Assembly (NCBI GenBank): GCA_943735955.1
Contig: OX030963.1
Coordinates: 3,834,658 to 3,898,657 of the forward strand
Length of the DNA: 64,000 nt
Source: Piscicola geometra
Taxonomy: Eukaryota > Annelida > Clitellata > Hirudinida > Piscicolidae
Direction of reading: 5' to 3'
Position numbers and translations under genes: made by a program
Shown: positions 22,912 to 39,015 of the stretch, piece after piece
Numbering within the stretch: the stretch's first letter is position 1
Layout of the letters: each line of letters begins with the position of its first letter
Notes under the pieces: model-generated
Databases searched by the model: none
What the model saw: only the letters and a program-made list of their open reading frames with translations
Told to the model about the DNA's origin: nothing

Positions 22912-23987
22912 CCACCATCACATCATCATCATCATCATCATCACCATCATCATCATCACCTCCACTATCATTATCATCATCATGAACATCATCATCATCA
23001 TCATGACAGGGATGGAAAGATGGATGTGGGGTGGACGTTATTGGCGGGTGGATTGGCTGGTGTCGGTAATTGGACGGTTGCACTTCCAGCCGATGTCATT
23101 AAGTCGAGGTTGCAAGCGGGTAAGTGGAGGAAGGGAGGGAGGAGTTGGAGGAGGTGAATGGAGGATGAATGGATGGGAGTGATTGAATGAGGTGAATGGA
23201 GGATGAATTGCGGAAGTTGAATTGGGTGAATGGAGGATGAATGAAGTGAATGGAGGATGAATGAGGTGAATGGAGGATGAATGAGGGGAATAGAGGATGG
23301 ATGAGGTGAATGGAGGATGAATGAGGGGAATGGAGGATGAATGAAGTGAATGGAGGGTGAATGAGGTGAATGGAAGATGAATGGATAGGAAGGGAGAATG
23401 AATGATTGTGAATGGTTGCGTTAGATTAATGGAGAAAGAATTGCAAAATTGTACATGTTCCTCATTATCCCCAAGTCTTTGGACATAAACCACCAATCAA
23501 ACCAAACCATCTATCCAACCAACCCCACCTATCCAACCAAACCCAATTATCCAATCAAACCCACCTATCCAACTCAACCACTCACCTTACTCTAACCCAT
23601 CCTTCAAAGCACCCACCCACCCCCACCCACAGACCATCTGGGTATGGAGAGGGGGGGTGCATGGAGGGTGGTGGGGACAATGCTGAGAGAGGAGGGGGTG
23701 AGGGGATTTTATAAGGGCGCCACCCCAGTTTTCTGCAGAGCCTTTCCTGCTAACGCGGTATTTCTAAAGATTATTTTCGAATTAATATTTATTTTAAATC
23801 TTTTTATTTTCAGTAACTTATTTATTTAAAATAAATAAATGCCTTTATTAAGCTAGTTCGATATAAAATATTATTTAATTCATTTGACTTTATTTAGTTT
23901 TAATTACATTTCCAGGCTTGTTTTTTAGGATACGAAACAACTCTGAAATGTCTCAACTTTTTTACATCGTCTCCCAATTACAGATAA
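21118..23987 (+). CDS. SLC25A20: Mitochondrial carnitine/acylcarnitine carrier (SLC25A20-like)
   Basis: Nine exons: 21118-21210, 21325-21402, 21548-21675, 21976-22066, 22256-22367, 22698-22761, 23010-23119, 23633-23757 and 23916-23987 (TAA). They total 290 residues with all phases consistent. The three mitochondrial-carrier repeats are visible through their signatures HPFDTVK, GPGERIK and LPADVIK, each at the end of an odd-numbered helix. Carnitine-carrier landmarks include GERIKCLLQ, the DVPATGVYFTTYE helix and C-terminal FPANACFLGYE. The protein sits in the inner mitochondrial membrane and exchanges acylcarnitines for free carnitine, feeding fatty-acid oxidation; this is known for the family. 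Repeat 2 uses Gly-Glu in place of the usual Pro-x-Asp/Glu, as in the human protein. Ornithine carriers are the nearest alternative, but the GERIKCLLQ and DVPA.G motifs favour SLC25A20. Confidence 0.92.
22440..22665 (+). repeat. CATTCATCCATCC array in SLC25A20 intron 5
   Basis: attcattcatcc and atccatcc units in the 3' half of an intron whose 5' end is a run of Gs (22385-22412). Confidence 0.85.
22818..23003 (+). repeat. ATC microsatellite in SLC25A20 intron 6
   Basis: atcatcatc with accaccacc interruptions, ending just before the acceptor at 23009. Confidence 0.9.
23124..23400 (+). repeat. 20-bp GTGAATGGAGGATGAATGAG minisatellite in SLC25A20 intron 7
   Basis: About ten units in the 5' half of the intron. 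The 3' half (23500-23630) is C-rich CCAACCCACCTATCC. Confidence 0.9.
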
Positions 23988-24542
23988 AAATATTTAATTT
24001 TGAAAGTTATTGAATAATTATTGTTTAAAATATATATTAAACTTTTTGTTTAGTTAGAGATGTTTAACAAGTAAATTGCATTAATAATGAAATATTTTGT
24101 TAACCCAATGTATTTATGAATTTACATTTAAAGAATTATACTTATATCTTAGATCTTTCTTTTTAGTGATAATTATAATGATATCAATTATTAATATTTT
24201 ATTTACTATTATCAGTTTATTATTATTCATATTTTTTTACTTTTATAAGAAAAAAGTATCGATATTTTTTGTATTTAAAATAGTTGTAAAACCGTAACCG
24301 AATTATATACTTTAAAAAATTCTAAGTTTTAAAATAAATAATATTAATTCAATTATTTTTAATTTTTAAAAGTTTTTGCGTAGATATATGATGACGTAAC
24401 ACCAAAACAATCACTCGAAGACTGCATTAATTAAATAATTAATTACTTTAATTGAATACAAAACAGACAACACCTTTTTTTAAATTGGTTTCACATTCGT
24501 CTCATGGCTTTTTCCATTTTTTAAAGACAAAAAGATAAAAAG
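23988..24542. other. Intergenic, SLC25A20 to the intronless gene
   Basis: AT-rich, no repeats or RNA genes seen. The promoter of the 843-residue gene must lie here. Confidence 0.5.
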
Positions 24543-27074
24543 ATGCTTAAAAGTTGGCCATTTGTCAAAAAGAACCAAAAAGATGGGCGTAACATCCAAC
24601 ACACCGTTTTCACTCCGATCACCAGCAAGAACTTCCAAGAATTGAGACCAGAAGAGAGCAGTGATGTCAAAGAATCGAACGAAAGTTTTGTTTCGCTGAA
24701 GGCGTCTGCTGGCCATTCGAGTGATGGTGCCATGCTCTCAACCTACGAAAGCACGCATCTACCCACTGACGCTTCAAGCTCCAACCAACAGGTCAAGAAT
24801 GAAGTCTTAGAAGGTAGTGATCGAGCGGGAGGGGTTGAAAAAAAAGCGATGAAAGACGAAGATTTGAGAGAAGGACCCTCGAAGATGGATGACTCTCCGA
24901 GCAAACACGAAGACATGGACGTCGAGGACAACATCAATGACGTCGATGGAAAGGCGTCGAGGAGTCTGCGAGGGTTCCTGAAACTGGTGAGTTACTACGA
25001 CATCAGGAAGTTGTGGCAGTCGCGAGGAAGCAAGTCGAGCCTGAAGTTGAGCGTGAGGAGGCAGATCGAGGAGGTGCAGAAGAGGTTCGCCCTTGAGATG
25101 AAGGACGCGCACTCGATTGTGGTGATCAGGGTGCAACAGTACGAGAAGCAGATCGGTGTCAACCGCAAGGAGAAGGAGGAGGTGGAAAGGGACTTCCAAG
25201 ACTGGATGAGCCATCGTAGGAACGAGTATACAAGGGCGGTGTTTGGGAACTTGACGACCGATGATTTGATGAAGATGAACGTTGAAATGGCAAAGGGTGA
25301 AAACGTTCAACGAGAGAAGATAGTGGGAGTGGCGGAAGAGAACCGATTGAAGGAAAAGTACAAGAGAGACTTGAGAGGGAGGCTTGCCGATTTGACGAAG
25401 ACAAAGTTTCAGTACTACGCGGAGGAGGTGAGGTTGAGGAGGAAGATGCAGGAGGAAGTGAAGGAGCACGAGGACTTTGTGATGGCCAGGAGGGAGTCGA
25501 TGTTGAAGAAGATCGATGCTTTGCGCAATCCGAATGATAAGAAAGGCGATGAAAGTAGTCGTTTTGAGCGTCATGGTGCTGGAAACAAAAGTTTTGAGGG
25601 AGAAAAAAGCGTCGAGTCTGTGTTGAAGAAGATCAATCCTTTGACTGACGATGAGGGGACTGCATTGTCTACCGATTCGGTCACAGACGATGTAGGCACC
25701 CAGATAAAGGAGCAGGTCGACGTGTTGAAGGATGAAGCATCCGAAAGTGAGGTGGAGAGTAGAGTGAGTGAGAGTGGCAGTAGAGAAGAAGATACCGAAG
25801 ACCGTTTAAAAAAAGAAGAAATTAAAATTAGCATGGAAATACAAAAAATAGAAGGTGTTAAATTGATCGGTGCTGAGACTATTCCCACCGAAAAAGATGC
25901 TTCAAAAGACGGGAAAGCTTCAGATAAAGAAACGAGCGGGGTAGAAGCGAAATTAAGGCATGAGACTGACAAGGCAGATACGTTGAAAGCAGCGGCGAGT
26001 GGCGCTGACGACACGCTGACCGACCCATCGCTGGAGTTGAAGCGAGTGAAAGGCATCGAAGACATCGTCGCAAAGTCCTTTGACAGTTTCAGCGGGGAGG
26101 AGGGGGAAAAGACTGAGGAACACACTGAGGGACCCAGTGATGGTCCCAGTGCAGGTCCTAGTGCAGAACAAACAGAAGAATCTAAAGAAAGATTTGAATC
26201 GGATTATAATAGTGAGTCGAATCAGAGCTCGAGTGATGAGGAAGATGAAGAAGATAAAGATGAATACGAAGATGATGAAGAGGAGGAGGATGGAGTGAAG
26301 GAGAGGAGGAGTGAGGCGAAGGTGATGAAGAAGAGTATTGAAGACCTCTTGAAGGTGAGCAGGAGTGAGGGGGAGTCGAGGAACATGCTCGACCTCTCTC
26401 CCCGCATGAACCCCTTCAAAGCCCTCTTCAGACGCAAGTCGAACTTCTACCTTCCCGACCCGTCGAACGAAGAAGAACTCAGGTACTTGATCCCCAAGCC
26501 GGAGGAGCACCTCGTCCTCTACAACAACCTCCTCATCAAACTCTTCTTCAAGAATCGTTCCTACCAGAGCAAGAGTCTCTCCTACTTGCAGAGTAAAAAC
26601 TCGGCGTTTTCAAGGTCTTTAAAGAGGATTTCCAAGACGCAAAGGAGTCTCAATGGAGATTTGAGGTCGTTGCGAAAGTTAGCCGAAGAAAAAGACCGCT
26701 CTGAGGAATACAAAGCCAAGCAGTTGGAGAGGATCGAGGACTCGCTGACCGATTTGAAGCTCTCTTCGATGAAAGCCGAAAAGATCCACGAGTTCCTGGA
26801 AGAAGCGACCGAGGTGATGATGGACCTCTACCAGACCGACCTGGAGTGCCTGGAGAAGGCGTACAAAGTGGTCCAGGTAACGGGTGTCAAGTCGATGCCC
26901 AGGTACAGCAAGAAACGCTTCCTCAAGAGCTTTGTGTCGCAGGCGTATGGCACCAAACGCATGGAGGAAAAGTTGAAGAAAGTGAAGAAGGGCAATGATT
27001 CGCTACAACAGGACATCTCGCTCGTCACCGACACGTACTTCATTAAAAAATCCATGGACAACCTCGTCTCATGA
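24543..27074 (+). CDS. Intronless, highly charged coiled-coil protein of unknown function (843 residues)
   Basis: One uninterrupted frame from ATG 24543 to TGA 27074. I do not recognise it. Seen: residues about 1-110 are Ser/Asp/Glu-rich. Residues about 140-325 are a Lys/Glu/Arg helix-forming region (LRGFLKLVSYYDIRKLW, then long charged stretches), probably coiled coil. Residues about 330-620 are acidic and disordered, with several Glu/Asp runs. Residues about 620-840 are again helical and basic, with RRKSNFYLPDP, EEHLVLYNNLLIKLFF and repeated heptad-like segments. There is no signal peptide, membrane span or catalytic motif. The GC content is plainly higher than in flanking DNA, and codons are used evenly, so this is a real coding region and not repeat-driven. 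All multi-exon neighbours contrast with its lack of introns, which suggests a retrocopy or a fast-evolving cytoskeletal or ciliary protein; both are guesses. A poly(A) signal lies 108 bases after the stop. Confidence 0.8.
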   Translation: MLKSWPFVKKNQKDGRNIQHTVFTPITSKNFQELRPEESSDVKESNESFVSLKASAGHSSDGAMLSTYESTHLPTDASSSNQQVKNEVLEGSDRAGGVEKKAMKDEDLREGPSKMDDSPSKHEDMDVEDNINDVDGKASRSLRGFLKLVSYYDIRKLWQSRGSKSSLKLSVRRQIEEVQKRFALEMKDAHSIVVIRVQQYEKQIGVNRKEKEEVERDFQDWMSHRRNEYTRAVFGNLTTDDLMKMNVEMAKGENVQREKIVGVAEENRLKEKYKRDLRGRLADLTKTKFQYYAEEVRLRRKMQEEVKEHEDFVMARRESMLKKIDALRNPNDKKGDESSRFERHGAGNKSFEGEKSVESVLKKINPLTDDEGTALSTDSVTDDVGTQIKEQVDVLKDEASESEVESRVSESGSREEDTEDRLKKEEIKISMEIQKIEGVKLIGAETIPTEKDASKDGKASDKETSGVEAKLRHETDKADTLKAAASGADDTLTDPSLELKRVKGIEDIVAKSFDSFSGEEGEKTEEHTEGPSDGPSAGPSAEQTEESKERFESDYNSESNQSSSDEEDEEDKDEYEDDEEEEDGVKERRSEAKVMKKSIEDLLKVSRSEGESRNMLDLSPRMNPFKALFRRKSNFYLPDPSNEEELRYLIPKPEEHLVLYNNLLIKLFFKNRSYQSKSLSYLQSKNSAFSRSLKRISKTQRSLNGDLRSLRKLAEEKDRSEEYKAKQLERIEDSLTDLKLSSMKAEKIHEFLEEATEVMMDLYQTDLECLEKAYKVVQVTGVKSMPRYSKKRFLKSFVSQAYGTKRMEEKLKKVKKGNDSLQQDISLVTDTYFIKKSMDNLVS

Positions 27075-27181
27075 ATATGCAATGAAATTTAAATCTTGAT
27101 TTATATTAAAATTTTCGAGATTCTTGATATCGTTTCCTAGTTCCAATGAAAATTGTATCATCACCAAACTCATTTAGTTGC

Positions 27182-27187
27182 AATAAA
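27182..27187 (+). terminator. Poly(A) signal AATAAA of the intronless coiled-coil gene
   Basis: AATAAA 108 bases after the stop codon at 27074, in AT-rich DNA. Confidence 0.5.
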
Positions 27188-27814
27188 TTATCTTCTTCCC
27201 TCACTTTAGCCACCAACATTCTACATATCTTGTTATTAAAAGCGATCAAGTTAACTACGTTTGAGTGCTTTTGCGTTTATTGGTGTAAAAAAACAAGAAC
27301 CTACGTTAAAAATGGTGAATAAAGCGAAAAAAGCATTCGGGAAAAAATTATCAAATGAGAAAAACTAAAATTATAAAACGAAAAAAACTAAGATTATAAA
27401 ACGAAAAAAACTAAGCTTAAAAAATGAAAAATAGAGCATTAAAAACAAAAAAACTAAGCTTATAAAATGAAAAATAGAGCATTAAAAACAAAAGGATTCT
27501 ATAACTCAGTAATTACAATAATATCTTGATATAAAGTTTAATACAAAAAAGTCATGATTAAAAAAATAAAAATTGTAAAATATATTCATGAATGATTGTA
27601 ATGAGAACCGGTAAAAACACATTTGAAATGACTAGAAGATGTAGTGAGGGGAGAAGCAAAGATGTTATAAGATAAACGAAAACGCTCGAACTAATCGTAA
27701 TCTATATTTTACGTTGTTTAAATTAATATTTAGTTAACATTTAATACTGAATTAGCTTATAACTCATTAAATATAAATTATAAATGCGGGTAATGCAAAT
27801 GCATTTAAAGCTGA

Positions 27815-27820
27815 TTTATT
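27815..27820 (-). terminator. Poly(A) signal of the CC1-box gene
   Basis: The plus strand reads tttatt, that is AATAAA on the minus strand, about 115 bases past the stop at 27934. The converging gene ends at 27074, so the two 3' ends face each other across about 0.6 kb. Confidence 0.45.
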
Positions 27821-27933
27821 CGCCATCTCATACAAACTATAAAGTCGTGAAAGTATTAAAAAGCTACGAAAATATTAATATTTAACATTTTTTAGTATAA
27901 AATAATTTGTAGCGCAAAAAAATATTTGCAATA

Positions 27934-33332
<5,399 letters not shown>

Positions 33333-33848
33333 TTTGATTTTTTCTCACACTTTTATCATGGTGTGTGTGAGACTTGGATTTTCATGGTATTACAACTTTT
33401 GAAAAGGTTGTAAGAGTGCATTTAGGTGATCGCTTGTTTTTTGTCAAACTTAATTTAAAATATTGTTTTCACTCAGATATTTTTCTAAATATTGTATTAT
33501 AAAACTTTTAACTTTAAAGGCTTATCATTATAAAGCCCTTTAAAGTTTAAAGACTATTATAATGAAGTGAAAAGTGCATCAAAGTTAAAACTAACTAAGA
33601 ATATCAATCAATAAATTAATCAAATAAATTTTTATCAGAATCATGAACCGTTTAATTAAAAAATATTGGTTAACCAAACTTTTTATTACATTGCTAGAAT
33701 TGACAATTTCCACAGATTCAATTTGATTGCAATAAAGTATGTTTAAATCGAATTCACGTTTAAATAATCACAATTTGAATCATATGATACTAATTAGTTT
33801 TTTATATTTAAAGGTAGGTAAAAGAATAATCATTAGTAACTCTTCAAA
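33333..33848. promoter_or_regulatory. Head-to-head intergenic region, CC1-box gene / AMDHD2
   Basis: 516 bases between divergent start codons, AT-rich and free of satellites, unlike most of the window. Candidate bidirectional promoter by layout only. Confidence 0.4.
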
Positions 33849-36800
33849 ATGAATTCAAAAAGTTTTACTTATATAGAGGGAAAACTTTACCAATTTATAA
33901 ACTGTAAACTTTTGAAGAACCATAAAATAGTGCAAGAAGATTTGTGGGTAAAAAATGGAATAATTCAGGATCCACAAGAAATATTCTTTGATCAAAAAAT
34001 CATTTCAGACATTGTTGTAGACTGCAGAAGCTGTCATGTTTTTCCAGGCCTGATAGACTTGCAGATAAATGGTTAGATGCAACTGAATAGAAGTAGAAAA
34101 TATTTTTTATAAGAAAAATATATTCTAAATTTGAATGAAAAAATTTTTAAAGGTGCATTTGGTTATGACTTCTCATATGATGCAGACAAGTTTGAGGATG
34201 CCCTTGAAAAAGTGTCACATGGTTTAAAATTGTTATTTTTACATTATATATAATTCATTCTCAATGAATTGTTAGTTCTATAACTATTTATAAAAATGAC
34301 ATTCTGAGAATTGCAATGTATTGAATGGTTTCTATTGCAAACACAGGTCTTTTAAAGTATGGAGTTACATCATTTTGTCCAACCATCATTAGCAGTCCAC
34401 CTGAAGTGTACGAAAAAGTGGGTTAACCAATTAGTTTCTCAGCTAACTAATAATTTATGAATTATGAATTGCTTAATTAATTCACACTTTACAGTAAAAC
34501 ACCATGTATAAAGCGCATTGTTATTATTATTTTTACTAATAAAACTTTCAAATATCATGAATTCATAAACTTTCCAATAGTCAAATCATGTAAATTTAGA
34601 ATTAAATTCGCTATACTTTTTTCTCGAACTATTTTTTAAATATTATTGTTCCACTTTGAAAAACAAATGCGCCTTGCAAATGGTGTTCACGATAATCACG
34701 AATTATTCGTTCAGGTTTTATCACAAATGAAAGACAAAGGAAAGCAAGAAGGAGCAGAAGTGATAGGTTGTTCATGATTATTCATATAAAATATTGAAAT
34801 CATTCATAAATCGATTGTTAACTCGAATTTTAAGTCGTTTAATTTAACAATTTAATTATAATTATAATTCATTTATATTATTATTCAGGTCTGCACCTGG
34901 AAGGCCCTTTCATAAGCCCTAAACACAATGGTGCCCATCCACCCCAGAACATCTACGCCATAGACAGTGAAGAGGGCGATAAAATAGTCAATCTAATGCT
35001 AGCAAACTCATCAAAAATAGCTATAGTAACTTTAGCCCCGGAGTTGGATAAAGGGATGGAATTGGTGGAGAGGCTGGTGAAGGGGGGCGTTGTGGTGTCG
35101 ATGGGTCATTCTGCCGCTGATATGGGCGTGGGGGAGAGGGCTGTCAAGGCTGGAGCGTGTTTGATCACTCATCTGTTCAACGCCATGTTACCTGTGAGGA
35201 GGGGTAGTGGAGTGGGTAGCTTGTCATCATTCGTATTACTATCTAACCATCTATCATTTCAACCACTCATTTACTTTACTTCCATCTCACCATAATCTAA
35301 CCAAGCCACCATCAACCAATCTATTTCCTAACCAAAACACTTCTAACCAACTCACTTCTAATCAATCCAGCCCACCCTTAATCAGCCTTACCCTAACCAA
35401 CCAACCCAACCCATCTCTAACTCACCCTCTCTCAACCAACCCACCCCCAACCCACCCTCTCCCAACCAACTCACCCCCAACCCACCCTCTCCCAACCAAC
35501 CCACCACTAACTAATACACTCCCATCCTTAACGACCCCTAAACAAACCAACCCACCCACAGTTCCACCACAGGGACCCTCATCTTATTGGACTTCTAGTT
35601 TCCCATCGTCGCCACCTTCACTACGGTGTCATTGCAGATGGCATTCACACACACCCAGCCGCACTGTCTCTAGCCTATAGTAGTTGTCCTGAGGGTTGGT
35701 GGGTTGGTTGATGGCTGGTTGGTGGTGAGTTGGTTGTTCAGGTGTTGTTTATTGGTAAATTGAATGGGAGGAGTAAGTTGAGAAAGAGGAGGATGGGGTG
35801 TAAAAGTTGATAGTAGAAAGTAGGGATGGGTGCTTCTAACAATTCAAACATCTTTTTACAACTTACAAAAACCGTTCAAGACTTTTCCCATCTAACGAAA
35901 ATGCACCAAAACTTCCATTTCATCCCATCCACATCTATCCATGCCTATCGCTTCCCATTTATCCATCTTTTTTCACTCTTATCCTTCCACATTCACTCCC
36001 ATCCATCCAATTTCACACCCCCTCCATCCAAATCCACATCCACCACCATCCCAACAGGCATGGTCTTGGTGACTGACGCGGTTTCGGCGTTGGGATTAGA
36101 GGATGGGATACATCATTTGGGTGGGAGGAGGATCGAGGTGAAAGGGAGCAGGGCTGTCGTGGCTGGTACTGATGTGCTGTGTGGCAGGTGGGTGCGATGA
36201 GGGGGTGAGGTGGGTTGGGAAGGAGGAGTTGTGCTGTGGGGTAGATGGGTGGGATGGGGGCTGGTAGGATCGGGAGGTGAAATGGGGGAAAGTAGTGTTA
36301 GGGAGGAGAAAAATGACGAATCATCATCTACTACTATCATCATCACCATCATCTTTATTTCCATTGCAGTTTGACTCCATTGAACGAATGTGTCAGATAT
36401 TTGCATCAAAACGTCTGTAAGTAAAGTCTTTTAAAGCTATTCTTTTGTTTGCTTTCCCATTTTGTTTTCTTATTCTTTAAAAAAACATTTATTGTAAGTT
36501 TTCTTTGAAAAAATGATTTTTTTGTTTCAATCGGAACATTTTTCCACCTGTGAAAACTTATTCTTCAACCATCACCAAACCACCACAAAGCAATCAAACA
36601 CAATGAGCATCCCATATTTCTCCTACGAACCACCCATTGCCTCAAAAATATCCCACTACCAAAGCACCACGGTCTATCAAATCAACAAAGCAACACCAAA
36701 CTACCACACACAATTCACTAAACCACCAACAACTCACCCAATAAAACAAAACCACACACAACTCACCCAACCACCAACAACACAACTCACTCAACAAACC

Positions 36801-37071
36801 AAAACCACACCCAACCACTACCACCACAACTCAACAACCCACCAACGAACCAAACTACCACACAGCCCACGACATAGTCGCCAGCATCGAAGCAGCCACT
36901 CTACAAGCCGCTAGAGTACTGGGTCTGCAAGAAATCATTGGCACTCTGGCATATGGATCGAGGGCTGATGTCGTGCTGATGGATGTGGACTTGAATCCCA
37001 TGGCAACGTTCTTGAAGGGCAGGCTTGCATGGGTGAGAGAGGGGTTTGAGGTGGAGTGTTTGTATCGTTGA
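33849..37071 (+). CDS. AMDHD2: N-acetylglucosamine-6-phosphate deacetylase
   Basis: Nine exons: 33849-34071, 34153-34221, 34347-34417, 34715-34766, 34889-35193, 35562-35694, 36058-36187, 36370-36416 and 36866-37071 (TGA). They give 411 residues (human about 409) in one consistent frame. The enzyme removes the acetyl group from GlcNAc-6-phosphate in amino-sugar catabolism in the cytosol, an amidohydrolase-fold reaction. Seen: [17 protein letters not shown] near the N-terminus; the metal-ligand motif HLEGPF with Glu143; MGHSAAD with His212; [14 protein letters not shown] with His233; and TDAVSALG carrying the expected catalytic Asp. All key residues are present, so an active enzyme is expected. 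It is head-to-head with the CC1-box gene, 516 bases between start codons. The last exon contains a possible donor (TGG followed by gtgaga) shortly before the stop; reading through gives a normal-length C-terminus. Confidence 0.95.
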
Positions 37072-37079
37072 GATTGTGG

Positions 37080-37460
37080 GATGAGTGGAGGTGGGTTGTT
37101 GATGGGTGGATTGTGGGCTGGGGAAGGGGATGGATGGGTGGGTTGTGATTGGGTGAGTGGATTGTGAATGGATGGATTTTTGATGGGTGGGTTGTGGATA
37201 GGTGGGGTGTAGATGGGTGGGTTATGGATGGGTGGGGTGAGGGTGGGTGGGTTGTAGGTGGGTTGGGTGTGGATGGGTGGAGTGTGGATGGGTGGGGTGT
37301 GGATGGGTGGGGTGAGGGTGGGTGGGTTGTAGGTGGGTTGGGTGTGGATGGGTGGGGTGTGAATGAGTGGGTTGTGGGTGGATAGATTTTTCTTGGTGGG
37401 TTGTGAATGGGGTCGATGGTTGATGGTAATATGGACGGGGGGATTGTGGACAATAGGTTG
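37080..37460 (+). repeat. GTGGATGGGTGGGTTGTGG minisatellite after the AMDHD2 stop
   Basis: Loosely repeated gtggatgggtgggttgtgg/gggtgagggtggg units, G-rich on the transcript strand, like the 5' ends of introns in this window. Confidence 0.9.
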
Positions 37461-38539
37461 TGGATTTAGTGGTTTTGAGTTGGGTGATTTATGGTAGAAG
37501 GGTTTCATATGATATAACACACAAATTATTTTCACGGTTTTTTTCTAACTTTACTAAGTCAATGGATTGGTTGAAATTATTGACCTTCTACATTTTTTCC
37601 AGTCTCCGTTATACATAAATAGTCTGTAAAACATCTAAAGATCTGCTCATCGCTGGTTTTAAATCATTATCAATATCATAAAATTTTCCATTTTTTTTTT
37701 CATTTCTTCAATTTCATCATATTTTTCTACATTATCATTATCATCATCAGCATCATCATCATCTTCATCATCATCATCACTTTATTTTGCGATTCAACCA
37801 CTCGGTTTTATTTATTCAAAACACTGACACGACTTCAGACGATTTAATTGGCTATAAAGTATGTCACAGGGTGAACTAACCCTGAAATGAGGTCAAGCGA
37901 TTTGAGACTAGAACTTCGAAAATATAATTAGCAAATTAAATAATTTAATTGTTAAATAAATTTGAAAAAATGTTTATTAATGAGGATAATATTATTTTTA
38001 AGTAGTAATTATATAGTCAAAATGCATAGCTTCTTTGAACGAAAGTTCTGTATCTACAAAAATATGAAAAAATGCCAAATAAAATACGTAAAACGTGAAT
38101 AATTTTGAAATAAAAGTAATTTCTCATAACAGACGTCTTCACAGTGTTTCAACCGGAGAAAGCATTGGTTGGAGGGATGAACCTAAAATATGTATCTAGT
38201 AGTAAGCTTTTTAGATGAGAGATCAGGTTAATAATGATGAAGAATGAACAATAGTTAAGTATTTCATACTATTTTATTAAAATAAGTATAAAAACATTAA
38301 TTAATTACTGAGCAGCTCATTAAAAATATATTAGTTAATCGATAATTACCGTAATTAGAACTAATCGTGTGAAATGTAACAGTTCTAAACTAAGATTACT
38401 CTTTACATAATAGCTGAGTGAAGTATAAAGATTAAAAAGTTCAGCGCCTAGGAAGCATTTGTATAGCGTTGCATTTTATTGCTGTGTTAAAACTCGAAAT
38501 GAGAACCGGCAGTTGAAAGGATGAAAATGATGGAGGCTT

Positions 38540-38829
38540 TGTGAATGATGATAATGATGATTATATGATGATACTGACGATGAGGATGACGATGATGATG
38601 ATAATTATGATGAGGATGACGATGATGATGATTATGATGATGATGACGATGATGATGATTATGATGATGATGACGATGATGATGATTATGATGCTGGTAA
38701 AAGGAGGGGATAATAACGAAGGCAATGATAACGGCGAAAAAAACGATTATAAGAATGATGATGATGATCACGAAGAAAATTATAATACTGACTATAAGGA
38801 TGGTAGCGATGATAATGATGATGATGATA

Positions 38830-38897
<68 letters not shown>

Positions 38898-38945
38898 AAT
38901 GATGATGATGATGATAATGATGATGAGAGTTCGAATAACAAAGTG
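38540..38945 (+). repeat. GAT trinucleotide array
   Basis: gatgatgat with gac and aat interruptions; the 3' 130 bases are nearly pure. Open frames on both strands here are artefacts. Confidence 0.95.
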
Positions 38946-39015
38946 ATGAAATGATAAAAAGTCGATGATTGAACACAAAGAAAAGCCCTTGAGAGGGGAA
39001 AAATACTCGAAGCGT

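Larger units (their letters stand above)
27075..27933. other. Intergenic between convergent 3' ends
   Basis: Two poly(A) signals as listed, and a short array at 27355-27490 of aaactaagattataaaacg-like units. Nothing else seen. Confidence 0.5.
37072..39015. other. Intergenic, AMDHD2 to the GPCR (convergent)
   Basis: Starts with a G-rich GGATGGGTGG minisatellite (37080-37460), then AT-rich unique DNA, then a GAT array (38540-38940) close to the GPCR stop. No further gene seen. Confidence 0.55.

Noticed and set aside
24807..26510. Antisense frames of 180 to 255 codons opposite the intronless gene
   Set aside because: Shadow frames of a GC-rich coding region; no recognisable content.
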